From: Gloeophyllum trabeum ATCC 11539
Taxonomy: Eukaryota > Basidiomycota > Agaricomycetes > Gloeophyllales > Gloeophyllaceae
DNA length: 64,000 nucleotides
Direction of reading: 5' to 3'
Assembly: GCF_000344685.1 (NCBI RefSeq)
Contig: NW_006920428.1
Span: 463,443-527,442 of the forward strand
Under the pieces are notes generated by a model, which made no database searches, was not told the DNA's origin, and saw only the letters and a list, made by a program, of their open reading frames with translations. Shown here in pieces: positions 1 through 13,673 of the stretch. The position numbers were made by a program, and so were the translations under genes. The first letter of the stretch is position 1, and the number at the start of each line of letters is the position of its first letter.

Positions 1-9
1 CCTTTCACC

Positions 10-2697
10 ATGTCTTCCCGCAATCCTCACGTCTCTGGGTCGTCCCCAATCAAGCGCACAATTAGGGGGGCGTATACTTACTCTGCTGCGAAGCCAAACG
101 CCGAGTTGATCAAGAAGGGTCTCGTATTTGACATGCAAGGCAAATTTGTCGGGCCCCTAGGGATCGACGACTTTCTGAAGGAATTCATCCCCGCCAACGA
201 TGCCTATGACCCCAGCAACTACATTGGCGCATTTGACGACATGATAAATCCTGTGAGTCAAGGAGACCCGAAGAAATATGTGCAGAAAGGCACGGCGAAG
301 CAATCTGAAACGGAAGAAGATGCGAATGTGAAGGAGTTTGAAAAAGCGGAAGATACAGACGCCAAGAAGACTTCAAAGGAAGAATGGATGTATGAGAGGT
401 TTGTGCGTAGCCCGTATTGATCACTCTTTTCTTGCGCTGACGCCTGTGATACACCCTTAGGCTGCATGTGTGGCTAATAAGAGGCTATGTCCCGGCTATA
501 CCTTTGTCGCCACCCCCAACGCCTTCGATGATATAGAGTCAAAGATACGCGGAGGGAATAAGGTGGACATGGCCTTATACCCCGATCAGTATGCGCCGCA
601 AGGTCGTTCGGCCAAGCCTCGGTGGGACCGTATGGCACTCTATGTTGAATTCAAGAGCTATGCCAACACCGTCCAGTGTGATCCATTCTATAGCCCTCCC
701 GAGAAAGAGACGGAAGAAAAGAATTTAGCCGAGAAGCGGAAAAGTACAAGGGGACAATTGATCGCATATGCGGCTGCAATGTTCGCTCGCCAACAGCGTA
801 CTCATGGATTCTCCATTGTTATTCTGGGGGATCATGCCAGGATCATACGATGGGATCGTGCTGGCGCTATATTCACCGAAAGGTTCGACTACGTAAAGGA
901 TTCTGAGAAGCTCTGTAGGTTCCTATTCTACTTCGCCCATCTGAACGACGAGCAACAAGGGTACGACCCCACCGCAGAGGCAATCCTAGAGGGCTCGTAT
1001 CTGCACGAGCGTATGATGAAGAAGATCGAGGATGGCAGTCGTACGAACAAGAAGGACGACATGCGCCCGGAAGCCTACCAACTGGACTACTTCAAGAAAT
1101 CGTGCGCTGCGAACTGGCCCAAGTGGAAGTTGCGTGTTGATACTGCTGTAACCGGCACTGGGACCTCTGCATCTCCAGACACTTTTTCAAGCTCGAGTAG
1201 TGCCATATCGCCTTCAGCACACCGTTACTTTCTTGTCGGAAAACCTCATTTCACCGCGCCTGGTATGACAGGCCGCGGCACTCGCGGCTATGTGGCTCTG
1301 GACCTTGAAAGCAACGAGCTTGTATACCTCAAAGACTGCTGGCGCGTGGACCTCAAAGGCATGGCTAAAGAAGGCGAGGTCATACGTAGCATGAACGACC
1401 TGCAGGTGAAATATGTTCCGACATTAGTGTGTCACGGGGATGTAGTGGGGCAGTGTACATCAACTCAAGAGCACTGGTCTGGGGACGCGGTCACACCGGG
1501 TCGACTCAGACCCTATAGACATTATCGTTTAGCCGTGAAGGAGATAGGCTGCCCTCTCAAGGAGTTCAAGAACTCTGAGGAGCTGGTTACAATCATCTAC
1601 CACTGCATATATGGTACGTTGTCTTGTCCTGATTCGATCCAACATCCTGATGGCATTTTGCAGGTCATGCGGGCGCCTACAGACGAGCCAAGATCATTCA
1701 TAGAGATATCAGCGCCGGTAATATACTAATCCTTCGAAAGACGGTCGATGATAAAGGCCAGACGTCTGTCATTTCGGAAGGTCTCTTGAATGACTGGGAC
1801 TTGTCCAAGAGCATAATGGCTGGTAATGATGGTCCGAGGCAATTTGATCGTACGGTATGTTCCGTCATTGTCAAATTCCTCCATTTCTATCTCTTCCGCT
1901 CACTCGACCATCAGGGCACCTGGCAATTTATGTCGGGAAATCTCCTGCAGTTTCCTTGGAAGTCGCATGAGTTACCGGATGACCTAGAATCCTTCCTGCA
2001 CGTCTTGCTTTACCAGGCGATACGTTTTTTGGATCATAATTGCACCGACGTGGGAGCTTTCATGAACAGCTTCTTCGACTTCGCGATACCACAAGAGAAA
2101 GTCATTATCGGAGGAACAACAAAGATCTTGTGCATCAACCGCGGCAAAATTCTCACCGGAGGGAAGAAACTCGTATTCGTAACGAAGCCCCTTCAACGGC
2201 TGATTGACGAACTCATGTCCTGGTTCCAAGCGTATTATTCCGTAAACGACATTTCGATTGAAGATGAGGTCCCTGAGGACGAGGGACAGACTTACGTCCA
2301 GACCGAGAAGCACTTCGATATTCCGGCGGATTATCACAGCGACGATGACGAGGAATCCGAAATTGAGGACACCCCTCCGACGCAGAAGGACTTGGACAAA
2401 GATGCCGAAGAATCATCAAAGAAGGCAAAATTGGCCCAGAAGCTGGAAAAGCACTTACCCGTGATGCAGCTCTTCCAGTTCTACCTGACAGAAGGCTGGC
2501 CTCCGAGCGACAAAAAACCGGATCAATTACCGCGAAACTACAAAGCAGACACCATGAATTATCTGGACTTACCGGCGACTTCTAAACGAACGGCAAGCCA
2601 ATTGGATGACGACCAATCCGCTTCTGCGAGTGGCAGCGGACGGCACTCCAAGATGGCCAGGAGTGGGGTGCGCGCCAGTGTCTCCCGCGGGACCTGA
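10..2697 (+). CDS. FunK1 fungal-specific protein kinase, copy A
   Basis: Exons read 10-402, 461-1613, 1664-1854 and 1915-2697, giving about 839 residues. All junctions are GT..AG and keep frame. The catalytic loop IIHRDISAGN is at about residues 526-535, followed by NDWDLSK, where the usual DFG is DWD. The N-terminal half holds the conserved block CPGYTFVATPN and later YFLVGKPHFTAPGMTGRGTRGY. The C-terminal tail is acidic then Ser-rich. This matches the FunK1 family (Pfam Pkinase_fungal), expanded in Agaricomycetes; its substrates are unknown. The first exon aligns to copy B at 19485-22162 (KPNA...GKFVGP.PIDDFL), which fixes the start ATG at 10. The four-exon layout is the same as copy B; exons 3 are both 191 nt. 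It looks intact. The promoter lies outside the window. Confidence 0.93.
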
Positions 2698-3121
2698 TTA
2701 TATCGTATGGCCAATGTGATTCGGTTGCTCATTTCATCTCGCTTGCTTTCTCGTTGTCAACCCATGCCCTTTTCTGCACTGATCTGTGCGTCTCTGATGC
2801 CGGTAGCTACGTCATGTATTCTCACTCTTCGTAATATCTTGATTCCTGCTTGGGTCTTGCGGGCCCTGCCTTTGGATGACAGCTGATATATATATTACTG
2901 GCCCTGCAGTAATGGTCATAGGAGTCAGATTCGGCATGATAATCAGCACGAAACCGAGGTGCGACAGAACAATATTAATAAGGATTACCCCCATACTCCC
3001 ACCTGCAGCTGTACGGAAGTGTGGTACTTATTCCGCTAGCTTGATACTTATGAGCCGCAAAAATCGCGCCACAATACGACCAATCATGACCAAATAAACG
3101 TCTCTCATTTCAGGCGCATCG
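2698..3121. other. intergenic, FunK1-A to F-box-A
   Basis: No gene is visible in these 424 bases. There is a short TATATATATA-like stretch near 2886, about 235 bases before the F-box ATG, which could be part of its promoter but is not diagnostic. Confidence 0.5.
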
Positions 3122-5197
3122 ATGCCACATCTGTCCTCAACAAAGCATCCCAGCCTAGGCACCTCGTCTCAAGTATCAACAAACCTCACCTCCGATATTT
3201 CTATGGCTATCAACACTGCATCCGACGCTACCCTACTGAGTTTGCATGTTGAAGTAACTCGCGCAGCCACAGAGGTCGGCGTGACCGCTCCTCGCCACGA
3301 CGACGACGGCGAAAAACTAGTAACGGCGACATCTGTGACACAGGGCAACTCCATCAGCAGGAATCCGATAGCGCTGATGTCCAGAAAGGACGCCACGGCG
3401 TGCCAAACCACAATGCACGCCGCAGTGGCTAGCCCTCGCCACACCGACAGCAACGAACACGGACATGTATCTAGGGATGCCGATGACAACAAAATCGATA
3501 CGGTCAAGCCAGGGTCAAAGGACGAGCCACCTGTCGAAGCGAGGAAGCCTCTGTTGTCCGCGACGAACACGGTTATGCGCGACATGTCTAGCCACACTGC
3601 ACGACCGCAGCCACGCAGGGCCCGGGAGACCTGGAAGACCCGGAAGATAGACAATGTCGAGGCCATAGGCACCAAAGGCCCGCTCTTGGCGCGACGCACT
3701 ACGGGAGTCGACAGCCTCCCGTTAGAGATTCTCTGTGAGATCTTTTCGCTGGCTATCGCCGACGCTTCGGCCAGGTGGGCGTCAAGCCGAAAGTGTTACG
3801 AAGAGGCGGAGCTTTTGATGAAGGTCTGTGAGCGTTGGAAGGATATCATCCTGGGGAACGGAACCTTCTGGAGCAACATCGTCGTCAGCGGTGTCACGCC
3901 CGACTTTGTCGCTGAGATTATCCGGCGGAGTGGCAAGTCGACGCCGCTTTCTATCAGAGGGAATCTGGTGAGCGATAGGGACGCTGACGCAAAGAAGATC
4001 GAGTACATACTTCGGGAGTCAAACCGAATCCGGCTGCTGGACTTGGAGATCTCGACGGGCAACTTGCGGAAGCTGGGCGCTGGCGAGGGCATGCCGAAGC
4101 TCGAGGAGCTCAGGTTGACCAGGATCGTGGGCACCGACGAAGGAGGAGATGATGAGTCGATTGACCTTGGTGGCCTCCAGAGCACGCGGCTACATAAACT
4201 CAGTCTTTGCAACGTATCCTTCAAGTCCTACGAGCCGCTGCTATCCGATGCCACTACGGATCTTATTCTGGACAATCCTATGGTGGTACTATCCACGGAC
4301 GATCTCCTCGGTACTCTTGACACTGTTCCAAATCTTCGGTCGCTCGAGATCCTATCAAGCATAGATGCTCGACCCGTTTCACCTCACGACGTGATATCTC
4401 TGACGAGGTTGGAACGCATATCTGTGGATCCGATAGAAGTCGAAGACGTTCGATTCCTTGGCTACATCCGCACTCCGCAGCTTAAACAGGCTGATTTATC
4501 GATTCTCTCCAAGGACGATGAGACTGTACTTCCCGGTATCATGGAGCTCATCGCGCCGATAGTGAGCCAGGCTGAGAGGGAAAACGGCTTCCACGCCTGC
4601 CGTTTCCGCGCCCGTGATGAATTTTCTTTGGAACTGGAGTTTGGGCGAAATTTGGAGGCATTCGAGGAATGCGCAAGCAGACCGATCGTCCACCTGGATT
4701 TCGACAATCTGCACTTGCAAGAGAACTTCCTACCGACGATCACAGAAGCCCTTGGCGAGTCTTTGAGCGCGGTCCATGATCTCCAGATCGTCGATGGCGA
4801 GTGCGCGACTGCGACTCGTGAAGACTGGGCAGCGTTATTCGAGCACATGCCTGAGGTGCGAACTCTCCGATTGCATGATCGCAGCGCCAGAGTGGTTCCA
4901 TTAGACTTCATGGGAGCGGAAAACGTACCTGCTTTATTTCCGAAGCTGGAATCCGCGATTGTGAGGGGTGGTACCAGGAAGCAGCTGCTAAGACTATTTA
5001 AGCACTGCGACAACGCACACATAAACAATCTTACTATCTCTGATGTAGCCGATGTCACTCGGGGTGACATTGACTCACTGGCCCATATTGCCCACAACAT
5101 CTCATGGGACGGCATGGACATCAAGGTACAGACTGGAGGAGAGCGCTTGCCGGCGATCGACGGGCAGACAGAGAGGGAGAAGGAAGAGAGTGCATAG
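3122..5197 (+). CDS. F-box-like / leucine-rich protein, copy A
   Basis: Single-exon ORF of 691 residues from ATG 3122. The first 190 residues are Ser/Thr/Ala-rich and look disordered. At about residues 196-245 there is an F-box-like segment: LPLEILCEIFSLAI, then a Cys/Trp helix (VCERWKDIILG) and FWSNIVV. After it come irregular leucine-rich stretches such as MPKLEELRLTR. The family role is to bind Skp1 in SCF ubiquitin ligases and present substrates through the C-terminal region; the substrate is unknown here. A paralogue at 43295-45293 on the other strand shares IRRSGKSTPLS-type and GMPKLEEL-type blocks. The ORF is uninterrupted. F-box families in agaricomycetes are large and fast-evolving, so no orthologue can be named. 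Confidence 0.88.
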   Translation: MPHLSSTKHPSLGTSSQVSTNLTSDISMAINTASDATLLSLHVEVTRAATEVGVTAPRHDDDGEKLVTATSVTQGNSISRNPIALMSRKDATACQTTMHAAVASPRHTDSNEHGHVSRDADDNKIDTVKPGSKDEPPVEARKPLLSATNTVMRDMSSHTARPQPRRARETWKTRKIDNVEAIGTKGPLLARRTTGVDSLPLEILCEIFSLAIADASARWASSRKCYEEAELLMKVCERWKDIILGNGTFWSNIVVSGVTPDFVAEIIRRSGKSTPLSIRGNLVSDRDADAKKIEYILRESNRIRLLDLEISTGNLRKLGAGEGMPKLEELRLTRIVGTDEGGDDESIDLGGLQSTRLHKLSLCNVSFKSYEPLLSDATTDLILDNPMVVLSTDDLLGTLDTVPNLRSLEILSSIDARPVSPHDVISLTRLERISVDPIEVEDVRFLGYIRTPQLKQADLSILSKDDETVLPGIMELIAPIVSQAERENGFHACRFRARDEFSLELEFGRNLEAFEECASRPIVHLDFDNLHLQENFLPTITEALGESLSAVHDLQIVDGECATATREDWAALFEHMPEVRTLRLHDRSARVVPLDFMGAENVPALFPKLESAIVRGGTRKQLLRLFKHCDNAHINNLTISDVADVTRGDIDSLAHIAHNISWDGMDIKVQTGGERLPAIDGQTEREKEESA

Positions 5198-6046
5198 CGG
5201 TGTTCGGAAGATCGATTGGCTCGCAGAATGAGCTCTCGAGTTACGATGGAGGACCAGTAGACAGACGACAAAGCTACAAGCGGACGGTCGCATTGATATT
5301 AAGCCGCTTCTCGCTGGTTTCGTCCACCTGCTGTCCCCTACGGTTTGGACCTTCACGACGGGCATTTGTAGATTCATAAATAAAAATGTCGACTAGGATG
5401 TTGGATGTCGTGAAGGACTGATTGTTATCGCACTGAAACGCGGTTTGGGGCGTACCGGCACCTGCCGCGCCCTGCTGGATGCAACGCCCCTGGAGCTGCA
5501 CTTAGTGTCGAGTACGGCTTGCACCTGAGCATGGGCTGCAAATGTGCTTTTATACTGTATCATGCTGATAGACACGAGCAGTCGCCTCGTATATGATACG
5601 TCGTTCCAAGGAAGCGCTCCCAGTGGAGGAGTCCCCTGAAATGGAAATTGTCATATTTACGTAATATATTCGACTTACCGACGAACGTCCCGTTCCGAGC
5701 CTTCTCAGCCTTGCCACAGTTTATCGATATACTTGGATTGCATTCAGACCTCAGCTCCTGCTTACACAACGACAATACGAGATATAGTCTCCTTGTGGTT
5801 GTGGTCACTTGAACCGGTGTGGGTGCGAAACTTTCGACTTTTGTATACATCCATTGAACAAGGTCAACGCAATCCCTAACCCTAAGCTCAAGGACAACGG
5901 ACGCCACCGAGTCAATCAAGTCGAGGGTAGAATCATTAGAAACTTTGTTGAGTTCCCGAAGACCGTATTTCCTGCCAGGCTCTGACCTTGCACTTGCAAG
6001 TTGACCAGACGAAGGCTTGCGATACACAATCAACTTCAGCGGAGGC
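5198..6046. other. intergenic, F-box-A to low-complexity protein
   Basis: About 850 bases. A 165-codon open frame on the minus strand (5560-6057) overlaps the start of the next gene, matches no family I recognise and lacks supporting structure, so I do not call it. The short CCCTAACCCTAA at about 5874 is only two units and is not a telomere. Confidence 0.45.
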
Positions 6047-8235
6047 ATGTCTTCCATTTACACCCCCCTTTTTCCTCCGACTACCCTCCCCGAGCCCCGT
6101 CATCCTTTATCCTCTTCTTCCTCCGGCTCTTCAGACCAAGATGCCCGACAACGTCCTCGACGTCACCGAGACCAGACATACAGCAACTACCTCTCCAGTC
6201 AACACCTCGCGCTGGCGTCGCTTCCACATGACATCCACCCCGCATCTCGACCGCCGTCCCCTTCTTCCGAGCTGAGAGTTGCTGCGATGAGGAGGGACAT
6301 CCAGCACGCAGCGGAAGAAGCGGGTTGGGAGCCCAGCGATGCGAAGTGGACGTTTGTAGCGGCGAAGTGTCGACTGGCGGGGACAAGGGGGCGGTGGAGA
6401 GTCGGCGCGAGAATGGAGAAGGGCAAGGAGAAGTGGGAGGTCTACAGTGCGCGGAAGCTCCCAGAGCGGGAAGACGACTGGTTAGCCTGGGAACGGAAGG
6501 TGAGAGAAAGAAGGGAGATTGAACTATCCAAGAGCAAAGGGAAGGGGAAGGAAAAGGCGGTCGATGAGGAGGGTGCGAAGGCGAAGGAACTGGTGAGGAA
6601 CGTTCACGAGGAGAATCGCAAACGACCTCAGAGGAGGCGGGTGGCTGATATTATCGAGAAGGTTGCCGTCTGGCAGGCGACGGTTCAGCAGCCTAGCGCG
6701 TCAACAATGGGCTCTCAAGCCATGAACATAGTCTCGGTGAACCCTGGCCCTTCCGGTGTTCACCCCGATGGGCATGCAGACCCGGACATCATATCTAACG
6801 CTCAGGTGCAGCCTTCATTGCCATTTCCGGTCGTCAAAAGTTCGAGTCAAGGACAACTCGCAGGAAAAGGAAGTAATAACAGGCTGGAAAGGCAGACTTT
6901 GCGCGAGGGTCCCATCGGCGACCCGGACCCAATAGAGGCTGCAAAAGTGCCCATCCCTCGTCCACGAGACGTGTTTGACACTGACCCGGGACCATTCTCG
7001 TCGCGTTCAACTCACACCAAGCAGCGGCCAGGCAGGATCGTGTCAGACGTCCCAGAATCGGTAAATACAGTCCATTCCTCTTACAAAAGCGATTCGTCCT
7101 TACACATTCACTACCTTCTTCTCTCGCTACCGGACAGTCCTTCCTCCAGCCATCTTTTCCCGACCACCTCCAGACCTCCACGCCGAACAGGCTTAGACGC
7201 AAACCAGCCGCAATGCCGCGAGCAGACGAAACACACCCCTTCCTCTCATCACCCCCTCTTTCCCCGCCTCGTTCGTCTAGCCTGCGCCTCGGGCAGAGCT
7301 CGTCCCAGCCGGTCTTGTCGGTTAGTAAACGCGCGCGGCCGCTCACGCCGAGCTCCGACGACGTGCGAATGCGGAGCAACTCGCTGGCGTCCCCCACTGC
7401 GCTGAAGAAAGCCCGAACGATGGGTGACGCCCCTGCGGTCGTGTCCCTGCCTATACCTCGAACGCCAGGCAACGTACGGCCGCCCACGACGCCGCCGAAG
7501 AGCGGCAGCTCGTGTCGTGTAGGGCTCGCGCCCTTCACGCCGCATAGGGCTGAGAAACTCCCTACGCTGACGGAACTACTTGCGAGTAGGCAGCGGTCCG
7601 GAAGCGGGGCTAAGAGAAAGCGCACGGAACTCAGGATCGTGCCTAGCCCTGGTGATAAGGCTAGGGACAAAAATGCTTTGCAGCGAATACCAGAAGCCTC
7701 TCAGGAGGGCCGAGAAGCTGGTTCACCGATGAAAGTGGACGCGAATGTCGACCCACGCCCTGCGGCATTGACGCGAAAGTTGTCCCTGGCATCGCCTGCC
7801 CTGGGCCCTTCGACACCTGATCCAATGGACGGCCCCCTCCCTGTCTTCGCGCCGGCAGAGCCAGACTCGCCTTCGATGCGTTTCACGCAGCACCCGTCCG
7901 CATTCCTCCCCAGGATGGCATCGACGCAGCAGCCTCAGTCCGGTGGCTCTGGTGGGTATGGCTACGGCGACACTGCCAGCACCAGCCAGGGCAAGCCAGA
8001 GTCGAACCCCGGCGGGTACGTCGCGATCTCCGGACTCGGGGTCAGCCAGAGTCAGGGCGGGCTCGGGTTCACGGGTATGGATTATAATTCGCAGTTTGAT
8101 GTGGATAGAGAGGTGGATAGAGTTAATGCGCTGCTGGATAAGGATGTGGATTTTGATGGGTGGTTAAGGGATGTGACGGATGAGAGTGCCGCGGATGTGG
8201 CGATGAAAGGGAGTAGCCAGTCTGGGGCCCAGTAG
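6047..8235 (+). CDS. basic low-complexity protein, function unknown
   Basis: Exons 6047-7060 and 7138-8235 with a 77-bp phase-0 intron (GTAAAT...ACAG), giving about 703 residues. Joining the two frames produces a continuous Ser/Pro-rich sequence, which supports the intron. Residues about 75-140 look the most ordered: MRRDIQHAAEEAGWEPSDAK then WTFVAAKCRLAGTRGRWRVG. A Lys/Arg-rich segment follows (SKGKGKEKAV), then a long disordered Pro/Ser region, and an acidic C-terminus with REVDRVNALLDKDVDFDGWL. The charge pattern would suit a nuclear protein, but this is inference; no domain is recognised. The start is the first ATG in the frame. It is transcribed away from F-box-A and ends about 300 bases before the Prp4 gene. 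Confidence 0.72.
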
Positions 8236-8540
8236 GGTCATGCGTTGGCGAGCTCGCGAACCCCTTATGGTACTTACTTTCTAAGCTTATTGCTACACAT
8301 TTCATGCTAGGTTAAACTATGCACCACATGTATTCTGTAGTTCCTTTCTTACAACTAGTACTTCTGTTTGACGATGCAATCCGTAGCCACTGTTTCCAAA
8401 CATGTACAAAGCATGGCTCTGTATGAGGGCGCGCTCGGCATCCGAAACCTGACTGTGAACCACCAACGACCTTCGGGCTTCCGCATATTCTACAGTTCTA
8501 TCGTGCGGTGCCCTGTAACCCCAATTGCGTATTTGTTACG
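8236..8540. promoter_or_regulatory. probable Prp4 promoter region
   Basis: These 305 bases between two same-strand genes must hold the terminator of the first and the promoter of Prp4. No clear TATA box or named site is visible. Confidence 0.35.
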
Positions 8541-11218
<2,678 letters not shown>

Positions 11219-11617
11219 GGCCGGGACCTTCGTGGTATCTGGGCAAGTGCTTCACCTTCTTGTACCAGCCAATGTACTTTGTTAACCTCTTACAACTGTC
11301 CAATGCTCATAAAATCTATTTTTGCATGTATTGCGGTGTTCCTACCCTTCGTTGACAGTACGGGAGTCGGCCCACCGATTCGCAACACGCCAAGTGGTAT
11401 GACATCTTATCAGTGCATGGTGACTCGTCTGTGTCTAAGAACAGTGGCGTTTCGACCACATTCGTGCTCTCTACTGTCCACGAGACCAGATAGTGGCGGT
11501 ATTCCGGAAATCTCTTGGCCTTCGTTCCCGCGACCTTTAAATATCCCCCATATCATGAACGCTGAAAACCAGAATCCCCCTTCATATCCAGTCCTGACCT
11601 GACGTTCTGCTGAAACC
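11219..11617. other. intergenic, Prp4 to cyclase
   Basis: About 400 bases between two same-strand genes. It must contain the Prp4 3' end and the cyclase promoter. No named element is seen. Confidence 0.4.
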
Positions 11618-13403
11618 ATGACCACCATTGACCACAGCAAACTTCCGACCTTTGATGAATTGCCTACGTGGAAGGACTTCAAAGGGTGTGCTTGGAGCGT
11701 CTGGGGTTCCGATGATCAACTAGGCACCGTCAATCTCTTAACCGCCGACGTAGTCAAACGCGCAGCACAGGAGGAAATCAAGTGAGTCCACTCGTTACTT
11801 TCCTACTGGATACGTGACATGAACCTCGCATTCTTACAGAACAGGGAAGACTGTTTGTTTGAATTGGTAGGCATCCGCGTTCTGTACAGGTTTCCCGAGA
11901 TTATATACGAGTACACCAGGCCTATCAATTTTCCAGCGAAGGTGCGTAATTCAGAACATCCAACAGCCTGAGAATTGGTTACCATAAACGTACCTTAGCC
12001 AATGTTCGGGAGGAAGATTCCCCATATTGAATCACGGAACAAAGGCGATCCAGCCGTCAATGACGATGAGATTTACATCGTAGGAATCCTCGCATCTGAA
12101 CCTCGAAACACATTCTGAATCTCGACCCTATAGAACACCCAATCTGGCTCCCAATGGGATGGTCTGAAGCACTTTGGCATCAGAGAGCATCGTGTGTTCT
12201 ACAATAAGTGACTGCTTGCATTAGCTGCTCTGTTTAATACTAACGCTATTGATGAATTAGCACCCCGGATGATATCATTCCTAAGGGACATTTCGAGATG
12301 CCTGATCCGAACAAACTGGATCCAGCAGTGTTGAAACTCGGAATTCACAGTACGTCTGACCGTCTTTTTAGGAGCTCAGAAACCATGATATTCCTTTGCA
12401 GATTGGGCTCAGCACGGCATCTGTGGTCGCGGCGTCCTGCTGGACGTTGTGAAATATTTCACCGACGAACATGGGAGCCTGCCCTATGACCCGTGGACTA
12501 CGCATGCCATTACCGTGGCTGACCTGGAAGCCTGCGCCAAGAAAGAAGGTGTAACATTCAGGACGGGCGACATTCTGCTTCTCAGGGTCGGATTCATTCA
12601 AAAGTATTCTCAAGTTACCCAAGCACAGCGCGATGAGCTACGGGGAAAGAAAGAGACATTGTCTGTTATCCTCGTCTGTTGTCGATTTCCGATATTGACA
12701 GGGTTGAATGTCCCTAGCGCCGGTATTGAGCAGTCTGACGATATGAAGCGGTTCTTGTGGTACGCATTCATGGCTTGTCGAGTGCCGGAGTATCTTCAAT
12801 CTGCTCCATACATAGGAACAATCACTTTGCTGCCATAGCTTCGGATCAGCCAGCTCTGGAGGTTCGTGGTCATCCGCGTTCTCTTGAGTCTCCCTTTGAA
12901 TCTTGAACGGCCTGTAGAGGTGGCCTACGCCAGAAGGGACCCCTCATATGCATCAGGTGCGTCGCCTAGACCCGGCGTTTCGTCCTCGACTTACGCATGG
13001 ACCAATCTCCCAGACCGTCCTAGGGTGCGTGGAAAGAACTTTATGCAAGCCAATACACTAATCCCTTGTGCAGTCTATGGGGCATGCCCATTGGTGCGCA
13101 CTGCTTATGACCGATTGACTATTAGATGCCTGAATTAGCATCTATCTTAGGGGAATTCTTTGACCTTGAGGCTTTATCGAAGGCGTGCGCGGAGCAAGGA
13201 CGATGGACCTTCTTCTTTTCATCCTGGCCGCTGAACGTGTATGTGCCATTTCACCTGCTAGACTGTGACCGAGATCGGAGAGCTAACTCGCAGACTCACA
13301 GGCTGGGTGGTGTGGCGAGTCCTCCCAACGCTGCGGTAAGTGAACCCAGACGCCGACGACGGTACGCTGTCCCCTAACGGCCCCTTGATAGGCCTATCTG
13401 TAA
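11618..13403 (+). CDS. cyclase / kynurenine-formamidase-fold protein
   Basis: Fifteen exons give 335 residues with every phase consistent: 11618-11781, 11840-11866, 11920-11941, 11999-12079, 12134-12207, 12261-12349, 12402-12660, 12718-12759, 12816-12861, 12918-12956, 13014-13024, 13074-13093, 13151-13238, 13302-13335 and 13392-13403. Family landmarks appear in order: CAWSVWGSDDQLGTVNLLT, LNWPINFPAKPMFGRKIP, NTQSGSQWDGLKHFG, NWAQHGICGRGVLLDV, GDILLLRVGF, FAGIEQSDDMKRFLWNNHF, LWGMPIGEFFDLEALSKAC, FFFSSWPLNV and GGVASPPNA. This is the fungal branch of the putative cyclase family (PF04199), metal-dependent hydrolases related to kynurenine formamidase; the substrate is not known. Exon 11 is 11 nt and the last coding exon 12 nt. 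It is convergent with the MFS gene, 270 bases apart. Confidence 0.9.
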
Positions 13404-13673
13404 GTGGCTCGATCTTGAACACAGGCCATATTTTGGAACCAAGTATCTCGGATGAGCGGAAGGGGTCGAATAACGGCGGGAGGAAATTGTACGATAAATT
13501 ACGAGCTGTTACATGCATCGAACAGAGAGAGATTGCAGAAATCGTCGCAGTACGTCAGTCATCATGAAGAACGAAGAAGGAAATAGCGGGATGCTGATCA
13601 TACAGAACGCTATACAGTACAGATCTACCCTTCATCAGCAGTCAAAGCGTTGGTTCTTGACTCGTGTGAATTT

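Noticed and set aside
5868..5890. CCCTAACCCTAA as a telomere repeat
   Set aside because: Only two units in the middle of a contig; chance or a short interstitial trace.
5560..6057. 165-codon minus-strand frame
   Set aside because: Overlaps the start of the next gene, has no domain or splice partner, and its composition looks non-coding.
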